Of a DNA stretch of 6,746 nt, positions 1-6,479 are shown one piece after another (the stretch's first letter is position 1; each line of letters begins with the position of its first letter). Origin of the DNA: Verrucomicrobiota bacterium (lineage in GTDB: Bacteria > Verrucomicrobiota > Verrucomicrobiia > Opitutales > Opitutaceae); assembly GCA_030916665.1 (NCBI GenBank), contig JAUPWC010000535.1, positions 1 to 6,746 on the forward strand, in the 5' to 3' direction. Under the pieces are notes generated by a model. It ran no database searches, was not told the DNA's origin, and saw nothing but the letters and a program-made list of their open reading frames with translations. Made by a program: the position numbers and the translations under genes.

Positions 1-17
1 AAGCGCGCGGAGGAGGA

Positions 18-89
18 GTAGGGGCGCGGCTTGTCCGCGCCCTCGCTGGCTACGTGAGTTGGACGGGCGCGCACGAGGCGCGCCCCTAC
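18..89. repeat. Inverted pair of REP-like hairpins with GTAG heads (BIME-like)
   Basis: Two 25-base units face each other, 22 bases apart. Unit 1 (18-42, +) is GTAG followed by a perfect 8-bp hairpin: GGGCGCGG (22-29), loop CTTGT, CCGCGCCC (35-42). Unit 2 (65-89, read on the minus strand) is GTAG followed by GGGCGCGC, loop CTCGT, GCGCGCCC. They differ at only three positions: one in the loop, and two that form the loop-closing pair, swapped from G-C to C-G. The outer 11 bases (18-28 and 79-89) are also exact reverse complements, so one long stem could form instead of two hairpins. A GTAG head followed by a hairpin is the hallmark of REP elements mobilised by RAYT (TnpA-REP) Y1 transposases; calling this one is inference from structure. 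No T-run follows on the plus strand, so it is a poor intrinsic terminator for an upstream gene. Confidence 0.7.
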
Positions 90-180
90 AAAAAGCCAGG
101 CACCATTCCTTAACACACTTCCGGCAGTTGACGCCGCCTTGCCACCGTGCAGCTTAGGATAACTTCAACCCACGAATATC

Positions 181-810
<630 letters not shown>

Positions 811-818
811 CGCCCAGC

Positions 819-844
819 GTCATCCTGAGCCAAGCGAAGGATCC
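819..844. repeat. Dispersed short intergenic motif of the GTCATCCTGAGC...GAAGGATC type
   Basis: This 26-base stretch begins 9 bases after the superoxide dismutase stop codon. ATCCT (822-826) and AGGAT (838-842) form short inverted arms around an 11-base centre, GAGCCAAGCGA. From memory, the same string with GAGCGAAGCGA in the centre occurs many times between genes in various environmental bacterial genomes. Only one copy lies in this window, so its repeat nature here rests on recall and not on what the window shows. It sits between the stop codon and the terminator and would be part of the sod 3' untranslated RNA. Confidence 0.5.
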
Positions 845-853
845 AAGTGCCCC

Positions 854-880
854 AAGCCGCGCCGACCAGCGCGGCTTTTT
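854..880 (+). terminator. Rho-independent terminator after superoxide dismutase
   Basis: A perfect 9-bp stem, AAGCCGCGC (854-862) with GCGCGGCTT (869-877), encloses the six-base loop CGACCA. It runs straight into a T-run (876-880). It lies 44 bases after the sod stop codon and points the same way, so it should end the sod transcript and insulate the small gene that follows. Confidence 0.85.
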
Positions 881-936
881 CATGACCTGGAAATGCCGTT
901 GCTCCGGCCGTAGAGACCGCCCATTCTACAAGATGG

Positions 937-1254
937 ATGAAGCTCGGCTTCAGAATCACTCTGATATTCTCGGCCTGTGTCTTGGCCGTCGGCGCGACCT
1001 ATCGAGAGGTCGATAACAACTACTCCTGCGCCGGGTGCCGGAATTTTCGGCAGGAAACGATCAGCTCCCTACTCGGGCTCCAGCTATCGCGTCTGGTCCG
1101 CACCCACTACCCTTTCGGCACGGTAGAAAATCACCAGCATGACTGGTGGCGCTATTCCCAAGTGACCACTGTCGCGAAACTGGTAACAACCCACGCCTGC
1201 TCCACGCACCAATACGCCGACGGCAAAGAGGTCCGAACATCGATTCCCGATTGA
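937..1254 (+). CDS. Small exported or membrane-anchored protein with CxxC motif, function unknown
   Basis: A 105-residue protein I do not recognise by name. Residues 1-5 carry K2 and R6 follows; residues 7-20 are hydrophobic (ITLIFSACVLAVGA), fitting a signal peptide or single N-terminal membrane anchor. The rest is polar: C31-A-G-C34 just after the membrane segment, aromatic residues in the middle, H66-Q-H68-D-W-W, and C88. Paired Cys and His suggest metal binding or disulfides outside the cytoplasm (inference). The composition looks like a real protein rather than a shadow frame, and nothing credible overlaps it. C14 is not in a good lipobox. The ATG at 937 is the start that places the hydrophobic stretch at the N-terminus; no Shine-Dalgarno sequence is seen. 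The gene converges on the cyclase gene, with 18 bases between stop codons and no hairpin between. It might be a non-coding stretch with a chance open frame. Confidence 0.55.
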   Translation: MKLGFRITLIFSACVLAVGATYREVDNNYSCAGCRNFRQETISSLLGLQLSRLVRTHYPFGTVENHQHDWWRYSQVTTVAKLVTTHACSTHQYADGKEVRTSIPD

Positions 1255-1272
1255 GCGTTCCCGCCCAACGAT

Positions 1273-3543
1273 TCACTTCTCCTTCATCGTAAACACGCCG
1301 TCCCAGTTCGCGCCGGGCGGGTGGTCTTTCATCTTGTGGCAACGCTCGATCATGATGAGCGAGGGATTGCTCTCGATAAAGTGTGCCTTGCTCGGCTGAT
1401 AGAGTTCCAGCGCCGCGCTCTTGGTGAAGAGCTGGATGGCCCCGTCCCAATCTTGCGCCAGGTAGCGCTCGACCGCCTGGGCGTGGAGCCCCAGACAATC
1501 GACGGTGGCTTGCGTGATCTCGTCACGGAATCCGACCACTTCATAGACGGGCACGGGCAGCGTGCGGCCCTTGACCACAATCTTGTCGAGGAAACGGAAC
1601 GCGATCTTTTCACCGCCATGCTTCTCGGCCTCCACCTTGGTCGCCTCGGTGATCATCGTATAGACGCCGAGGGACTTGGCGCCCGACTCCATGCGCGCGG
1701 CGAGGTTCACGTTGTCGCCCATCATCGTGTAGCTGAAACGCGAGCGGCTGCCCATGTTGCCGATGATGGCCGAGCCGGTGTTGAGACCAAGCCGGGCACG
1801 AAGGTGGTGGACGATCGGCGGCCACTTGTTGCCCTCGCTGCGCCACTTCTTGCGCAATTCCTCGATGCCCTTTTGCACGCGGATGGTGGCGGTGCAGGCG
1901 CGGAACGCGTGGTCGGGCACCGGCAGCGGCGCCCCGTAGATGGCCACGACCGCATCGCCGATGTATTTGTCGAGCGTGCCGCGTTCCTCCTGCACGATGT
2001 CGGTGCAGGCGGTGAGATACTCGTTCATCAGCTCGACGAGCTGCGAAGCCGGCATGAGTTCCGAGAAGGTCGAGAACGACTGGATGTCCGAGAAATACGC
2101 CGTGATGACCTCCTCATGGCCCCCGAGCTGCGGATCCTCCTTGGACTCGACCATGCGGTTGACCAGCTCCGGCGCGAGGTAGGTGCCAAACATGCTTTTG
2201 ATGCGGCCCTTTTGTTTCTCCTCCTGCAGGAGCTGCCAGAGGATGGCGATGAACCCCGTGCTAAACGCCGCTCCCAGAGGACCAGCCATCGGCAGGATCA
2301 AGTGATTCTCCGAAAACTGATGCACACAGACGATGGCGTAGGCCGCGACCACAATCAGCGCGAGAAGCTTGGCCAGCAGGCTGCGTGCTCCACCAACCAG
2401 TGCCAGACCCGTGACCATCAAAGACAATGCAATCACACTGGTCCACATCACCCAGACAGGTGTATGTTGCAGATAGAGCTGACTGATGATCGTCTTGATG
2501 AGGTTGCCGTGGCCGCCTACCTTGGGCACTGGATCGCCGTCGAAGGGAGTCGGCGCGAGATCCTGCAGCAGCGGATCAACCGGACCGATCAAGACGGTAG
2601 CGCCGGCGAAACGCTGGAAATAGTCCTCCGCCTGCCGACGCTCGTCCGCATTTTCCGACTTAAGCCACTCACTCGCGATCAGCACGTCAGCCAGGCTGCT
2701 GCGCGGATTGTAGGTCTGGTTGTCCCATTCCGAAAACCAGTTGATCTCCAACAGCTGGCGTTCGGTCACGGGAATGCGCCGCACTACCTGCCCGCCATCG
2801 GGGTTGAATATCTCGACATAGTCGCCGGCCCTGCGGATCGACCCGGGGGGCACGCCGAGTTCGATGCAGGCCAGTTGCAGTCCGATGTGCCAAAAGGTAG
2901 TCAGCGAAGCTTCGGCAAAAAGCGGAGCCCAACGCGGCACCTGATCGTCCTGAAAATCATAATCAATGTCGATCAGGCCAATTGTGGCCGAACGGGTGGG
3001 ACTGATAATCGGATGAGAGGGAAGCTCGGGTATGTCATTGCGCTCGCGATTCTCAAATCCCAACCGCAGGAGCGGGAACTTGCGGGTTCCATGCTGCGTT
3101 CGCGCCTCCCCCCCCGTGTATTGCGCGGCAAAGACTATCTGCGGATACTTGCGGGACAAGCGGGCCAGAGCGGTATTGCCCGCCGCCGCCTGCTCCCGGT
3201 TGACCAGCTCGGAATGAGCCAGCTCGGAAAACACGAAATCAAAGCCCACCGATTTGGCCCCGCCCTTTTCGATCAGCAACTGGGCTGCCTCGGCGAAACG
3301 GGCGCGATCCCAAGGCCGTTCACCGATGCGCTGGATGCCTCGGGTGTCCAGATCAACGTAGAACACCCGCACGGGCGCCTCCATGTCGCCCCTCAATCGG
3401 AATCTCAAATCGATGAGCAGGTTTTCCAGCTTCTGCAAATACCCGTCATGCGCCAGCCAGCCCCACAAAATCGGCACGGGCAGCAGCAGCAGTATCCTCC
3501 AGTCGAATTTTCTTTTCTTGGACTGCGCCACGGGTGCGGACAC
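1273..3543 (-). CDS. CHASE2-domain class III adenylate cyclase
   Basis: Membrane sensor enzyme expected to make cAMP from ATP. Residues 1-16 are basic and cytoplasmic, a membrane helix spans about 17-34, and a large extracytoplasmic CHASE2 domain follows (about 38-362, including VFYVDLDTRGIQRIGERPWDR). Then come three membrane helices (about 363-384, 389-407, 414-437) and the cyclase domain (about 475-672). Catalytic residues are all visible: metal-binding D486 (FSDIQSF) and D530 (KYIGDAVVAIYG), adenine-selecting K526 and D610 (TMMGDNVNLAARMES), and transition-state N613 and R617. K and D at those sites predict adenylate rather than guanylate specificity. A C-terminal tail (about 685-756) contains one TPR-like helix pair. 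The start is GTG (3541-3543); an in-frame TGA lies ten codons upstream, and the next ATG (M54) would lose the first membrane helix. A GTG at residue 5 is the only close alternative. No Shine-Dalgarno sequence is visible. The gene is downstream of the FecR gene, separated by 81 bases that contain a hairpin. Confidence 0.95.
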   Translation of the reverse strand: MSAPVAQSKKRKFDWRILLLLPVPILWGWLAHDGYLQKLENLLIDLRFRLRGDMEAPVRVFYVDLDTRGIQRIGERPWDRARFAEAAQLLIEKGGAKSVGFDFVFSELAHSELVNREQAAAGNTALARLSRKYPQIVFAAQYTGGEARTQHGTRKFPLLRLGFENRERNDIPELPSHPIISPTRSATIGLIDIDYDFQDDQVPRWAPLFAEASLTTFWHIGLQLACIELGVPPGSIRRAGDYVEIFNPDGGQVVRRIPVTERQLLEINWFSEWDNQTYNPRSSLADVLIASEWLKSENADERRQAEDYFQRFAGATVLIGPVDPLLQDLAPTPFDGDPVPKVGGHGNLIKTIISQLYLQHTPVWVMWTSVIALSLMVTGLALVGGARSLLAKLLALIVVAAYAIVCVHQFSENHLILPMAGPLGAAFSTGFIAILWQLLQEEKQKGRIKSMFGTYLAPELVNRMVESKEDPQLGGHEEVITAYFSDIQSFSTFSELMPASQLVELMNEYLTACTDIVQEERGTLDKYIGDAVVAIYGAPLPVPDHAFRACTATIRVQKGIEELRKKWRSEGNKWPPIVHHLRARLGLNTGSAIIGNMGSRSRFSYTMMGDNVNLAARMESGAKSLGVYTMITEATKVEAEKHGGEKIAFRFLDKIVVKGRTLPVPVYEVVGFRDEITQATVDCLGLHAQAVERYLAQDWDGAIQLFTKSAALELYQPSKAHFIESNPSLIMIERCHKMKDHPPGANWDGVFTMKEK

Positions 3544-3585
3544 TAGGCGCGCGGTCGGTGAGTTAAAGCAGATTCAAGGCACCCT

Positions 3586-3615
3586 AAGAAAACACCCGGT
3601 GCAAAGACCGGGTGT
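3586..3615 (-). terminator. Terminator-like hairpin between FecR gene and cyclase gene
   Basis: On the minus strand a perfect 9-bp stem (ACACCCGGT with ACCGGGTGT, plus-strand positions 3607-3615 and 3592-3600) encloses a six-base loop and is followed by TTTTCTT (3586-3592). It begins 9 bases after the FecR stop codon. It should end much of the FecR transcript. Because the stem is short and the T-run is interrupted by a C, partial read-through into the cyclase gene 43 bases downstream is plausible. Confidence 0.78.
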
Positions 3616-3624
3616 GAATCGAAA

Positions 3625-4464
3625 TCAAGTTTTGCCAGCGCCGGGCGTGAGGGCCGGACTATCCGGCACCGGTGGAGGGGGAGGCGGCGGAGGCGTTTCC
3701 TCTTTCTTTGCCTCCGCCGGGGGAGCAGGCGGTGGCGTGCTGCCACTCGTGGCGTTCTGCTGCGTCTGTACGATTTCCTGTGCAGCCGCCCGGATGATCG
3801 AAGCATCAGCCGGCGGAATTTCCCGGGTCAGGACTTTCGCCTCGTCGGGCTTTTCCGTGTCGATCTCGACGACCACTTCCTTGCCCTCGGCAACGGGCAC
3901 TTCGGCGTTGGTGACGCCCTCCATCACCACGAGCCCCTCGGCCGTCTGGATCTGGAAAAAGGCTTTGCCGTCAGAACTCGGCCGGAAGACGATACGATAG
4001 ATGGTGCCGCGAATACCGGCCGCGCCGACCGGCGTCTTGATGGAATAGCTCGAAGAACTGTTCAGCTTCTTCACGTCACCGACCATTTCGCCGTAGGAGA
4101 GGTTCAAGGTGGTCTTGGAGCGCTTGGGCTCTATTTTGTCCGCAGCGTTGATGGGGGCGTCCAGCGGATCCGCCAGAAATTCATCGATGCGCATACGGGA
4201 TTCGGAACCGAGGCGAACCGATGAACCGTTGGAGAATACGAGAACCACGCTCGCTCCCTTCCCCGTCGCAATGCTGTCGGTCTGAACGACGGCGTCCCCA
4301 TCTTTGAGCGACACGGCGGTCCCGGCATCGGAAATCTTCTGCACATCGCCCTGCACCCGGGCTGCCTTGATCTGGCCGAGCTCGGTCTGGGCAAGGGCAT
4401 TCAGAGACAAGGCGGTTGCAACAAAGGCGCAGGACAGAAAACGAAGCAGGGTGGAAATTTTCAT
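3625..4464 (-). CDS. Exported FecR-domain protein with proline-rich C-terminus
   Basis: A 279-residue protein predicted to act in the periplasm or at the envelope. A Sec signal peptide covers residues 1-25 (K2, R8, hydrophobic 9-22) with a likely cut after ALA, before Q26. The FecR-type beta domain spans about 30-160: KAARVQGDVQ, then LKDGDAVVQTDSIATGKGASVVLVFSNGS, then RLGSESRMRI, and the motif IKTPVGAAGIRGTIYRIVF at about 142-160. Classical FecR proteins relay a signal from a TonB receptor to an ECF sigma factor. This one lacks the cytoplasmic anti-sigma part and no sigma factor or receptor gene is nearby, so iron signalling is not implied. The tail (about 238-279) is low-complexity and proline-rich, with eight prolines in a row near 258-265. 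Start: ATG with GAGG three bases upstream, 19 bases after the ligase stop codon, so probably co-transcribed with it. It is a candidate partner of the neighbouring CHASE2 cyclase (inference). Confidence 0.9.
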   Translation of the reverse strand: MKISTLLRFLSCAFVATALSLNALAQTELGQIKAARVQGDVQKISDAGTAVSLKDGDAVVQTDSIATGKGASVVLVFSNGSSVRLGSESRMRIDEFLADPLDAPINAADKIEPKRSKTTLNLSYGEMVGDVKKLNSSSSYSIKTPVGAAGIRGTIYRIVFRPSSDGKAFFQIQTAEGLVVMEGVTNAEVPVAEGKEVVVEIDTEKPDEAKVLTREIPPADASIIRAAAQEIVQTQQNATSGSTPPPAPPAEAKKEETPPPPPPPPVPDSPALTPGAGKT

Positions 4465-4483
4465 AAACCTCGGCTGTTTGCGG

Positions 4484-6379
4484 TTAGCGGTTGGTGGTCA
4501 ACTGCTGGCGCAGGATGTTCGCCGGGCCGTGGGAGGGGTCAAGAGCTAAACAGGTCTCCAAGGCCTTCACAGCCTCCGCTTTCCGTGAGGGGAAAGCCTG
4601 CAAATGATAAGCATAGTGATACCACCATGCGGGTGCGTTGGGCGCGAGCTCCAGCGCCCGCCGGTAGCACGATTCGGTCTCGGACCGGCCGCGCTGGATG
4701 TCTAGGGCTACGGCTTTGCGCACCCAGAACTCGGCATCCACGGGACACCGATTGAGGGCCTCCTCGGCCGCCAATTCGGCAAAACGGCCCAAGCTCACCA
4801 AATCCCCCTTCCCGGCCCGCCAGCTCTGCACCGTGGCGTAACTCAGATCGGCCCACGCCTGGCCATTACCCGGATCCATGCGCACCGCCCGCGTCAGCGC
4901 GCTCTTCGCTGCCGGAGCGATCTCGGCCAGATTGCCCTCACCGGTGAGAGCATAGCGCTCAATTTGTCGGCGCGCCTCCACCCTGATCGCTTCAGCCCGG
5001 TAAAGCGGCGACGCCACGCGCCAAGCCAGCGCCACCACAGCCAGCATCAGACCACCGACGAGCAGCCACGCCGGCACCCTCCGGACCGGCCGCCACCACG
5101 CCGGCTCATCCCGAACCAGCAAGGCGGCAACCATCGCCGCCGCGAAGGCCAGGGCGGGAATCTTGGTGTGAAAATCTACCGAGAGGTGCACCGCATAGGC
5201 GACCAGACCAAGCCACAGGCCGAGCTTCCATTTCGCGAGCGCGAAAAGATTGTCGGTGGTGAAGGTCTCACGGCGGGCCCGGCGCACCGCCGTCCACCCG
5301 GCCCAGCCCAACGCCAGCCCGGCGCCCATCCACAGCGCAAAGCCCGCAAGGCCATAATCGATCAGGGTGTTCAGGTGATCGTTGTGCGTCCAGTCCGGCT
5401 CGTTGAGAAAGCCGCGCGGCCGATACTGGTCGAACAGCACATTGTAGGCGGCGGCCCCGCGGCCGATCCATGGCTCCTCGCGCCACATCTGCCAGCCGGC
5501 CTTCCAGATGAGCGGGCGGCTGGTCTCGAACTTCCTTTCGAGAAACGGATCAATGCGCTGCCGGGCGTATTCGCTGCCGTGGTAGAGCACCCACAATCCC
5601 GCCAGCACGCAAAGCAGCACAGCCGCCGTTCCGAGCAATTTCTTCCGCCAGTCGCGTCCCGTCAGCAGCGGCCACACAAGCAAAGCGACTCCGATTCCCA
5701 TCCAGCCGCCCCGGCTGCCTGTGAGGACGACCGCAAAAACAAACAGCGCCGCCAGCCATGCACACGCGATCTTTCCAACCGGACGCACCGCCCGTGAAAA
5801 CACCAGCACGAGACAAGCGGGCACCATGAGTTCCAGCAGGCCGGCGAGGCTGTTGGGAATGCCAAACATGCCCGCCGAGCGCCCGACAAACTGGTCCGCC
5901 TGCTCCCGCCCTAGCATCATCCACGACGGGTCCACGAAGCGCTGCCATGCAGCCATGCCGGTGCCGGTCAGGCCCAGCGCCACCCAGGTGCCCACCAACA
6001 TCCATGTATGCGCCCGCCCGCGTCCGAAATGCAGCGCCATCGCAAACACCAGCCACATTTGGAACCACAGCAGCCACTCGCGCCACGCCAGCCACTTTGC
6101 GGGGGCCAGCCACAGCAGACTCCCCAGCGCATACAGCAGAAAAGGCACCGGCAACAACACGGCCAGATGCACGTTTCTCCGGCCCGCCGCCCATAGCCCG
6201 AAACCCAACACGCTCAGGGCGAAAACCGCCCAGGCCGTCGTGACCATCGTGCCGGCCAGGTAGCCGCCGAGGCAAAGAGTGGTCCACGCCAGTGTGGCAG
6301 CGAGCCCCAGCACGAGCAGCCATTCGCCCGCCGCCATCCAACGTGGCGCCGCAGCAGGGGCATGGTCCGGCGGAATCAT
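4484..6379 (-). CDS. O-antigen ligase/polymerase (Wzy/WaaL-type) membrane protein with C-terminal TPR region
   Basis: A 631-residue inner-membrane protein of the O-antigen ligase/polymerase superfamily, expected to join lipid-linked glycan chains to an acceptor or polymerise repeat units on the periplasmic face. About 12-13 hydrophobic segments lie between residues 19 and 455. Family marks are FGIPNSLAGLLELMVP (172-187), LTGSRGGWMGIG (219-230, with R223), and the large periplasmic loop about 270-340 with EEPWIGRG (301-308) and THNDHLNTLIDYG (331-343, with H332 and H335). The Arg and His of such motifs are functionally important in WaaL-type enzymes. Residues about 460-631 are soluble with TPR-like helices near 486-522, 535-562, 568-598 and 600-625. 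Start choice: the frame stays open to an ATG at 6469, but those 30 codons run through the upstream terminator and give an unlikely N-terminus, so I chose the ATG at 6377-6379. No Shine-Dalgarno sequence. Whether it ligates or polymerises, and on which glycan, cannot be told. Confidence 0.9.
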   Translation of the reverse strand: MIPPDHAPAAAPRWMAAGEWLLVLGLAATLAWTTLCLGGYLAGTMVTTAWAVFALSVLGFGLWAAGRRNVHLAVLLPVPFLLYALGSLLWLAPAKWLAWREWLLWFQMWLVFAMALHFGRGRAHTWMLVGTWVALGLTGTGMAAWQRFVDPSWMMLGREQADQFVGRSAGMFGIPNSLAGLLELMVPACLVLVFSRAVRPVGKIACAWLAALFVFAVVLTGSRGGWMGIGVALLVWPLLTGRDWRKKLLGTAAVLLCVLAGLWVLYHGSEYARQRIDPFLERKFETSRPLIWKAGWQMWREEPWIGRGAAAYNVLFDQYRPRGFLNEPDWTHNDHLNTLIDYGLAGFALWMGAGLALGWAGWTAVRRARRETFTTDNLFALAKWKLGLWLGLVAYAVHLSVDFHTKIPALAFAAAMVAALLVRDEPAWWRPVRRVPAWLLVGGLMLAVVALAWRVASPLYRAEAIRVEARRQIERYALTGEGNLAEIAPAAKSALTRAVRMDPGNGQAWADLSYATVQSWRAGKGDLVSLGRFAELAAEEALNRCPVDAEFWVRKAVALDIQRGRSETESCYRRALELAPNAPAWWYHYAYHLQAFPSRKAEAVKALETCLALDPSHGPANILRQQLTTNR

Positions 6380-6381
6380 CG

Positions 6382-6418
6382 CTGTTTTTGAATACAGCCC
6401 GTGCGCGCAGAGCCACAA
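6382..6418 (-). promoter_or_regulatory. Weak candidate promoter with overlapping CTGT-N8-ACAG palindrome before the ligase gene
   Basis: The ligase gene follows a strong terminator and therefore probably has its own promoter in the 37 bases between. On the minus strand TTGTGG (plus positions 6413-6418) and TATTCA (6389-6394) are 18 bases apart, each matching the sigma-70 consensus at about three of six positions. Such a promoter would give a very short or absent leader. The palindrome CTGT-N8-ACAG (6382-6397) overlaps the -10 position and ends just before the ATG; a site there could bind a repressor. Both calls rest on short matches. Confidence 0.22.
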
Positions 6419-6448
6419 AAAAGCCGCCCGGCGGTGAAGCCGGGCGGC
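6417..6448 (-). terminator. Rho-independent terminator after glutamine synthetase
   Basis: On the minus strand a perfect 10-bp GC-only stem (GCCGCCCGGC with GCCGGGCGGC; plus positions 6439-6448 and 6423-6432) with the six-base loop TTCACC is followed by six Ts (6417-6422). It lies 31 bases after the glutamine synthetase stop codon. It separates that gene from the ligase-FecR pair. Confidence 0.92.
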
Positions 6449-6479
6449 GGAAGTCAAACGACGTGGCAATCGCGGACGA

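Noticed and set aside
1..21. Possible end of an upstream plus-strand gene (KRAEEE then TAG)
   Set aside because: Six codons before a stop are too few to tell from chance, although an acidic C-terminus ending right at the REP-like unit is plausible.
128..160. Candidate sod promoter: TTGACG (128-133) and TAGGAT (155-160)
   Set aside because: The 21-base spacing is too long for a sigma-70 promoter and no better pair was found, so no promoter is called.
899..927. Candidate promoter for the small CxxC gene: TTGCTC and CATTCT, 17 bases apart
   Set aside because: Both boxes match the consensus at only about half of the positions, which is common by chance.
909..930. GTAGA...TCTAC inverted repeat
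   Set aside because: Five-bp arms with a ten-base loop, no T-run and no second copy; too weak to call a hairpin or an operator. The GTAG here is not followed by a REP-like stem.
1321..3546. A 741-codon open frame on the plus strand, antisense to almost the whole cyclase gene
   Set aside because: The product is rich in His, Arg and Asp with no recognisable domain, typical of a mirror frame of a GC-rich gene. The minus-strand frame has all cyclase catalytic residues and membrane segments.
3625..4464. FecR gene as part of a TonB-dependent iron uptake and ECF sigma system
   Set aside because: No sigma factor or TonB receptor gene is present and the protein has a signal peptide instead of an N-terminal anti-sigma domain.
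5550..6416. A 288-codon minus-strand frame and several plus-strand frames over the ligase gene
   Set aside because: They are shadows of the ligase frame. Their Arg/Ala/Gly-rich or Pro/Arg-rich products lack domains, and the ligase frame carries the conserved family motifs.
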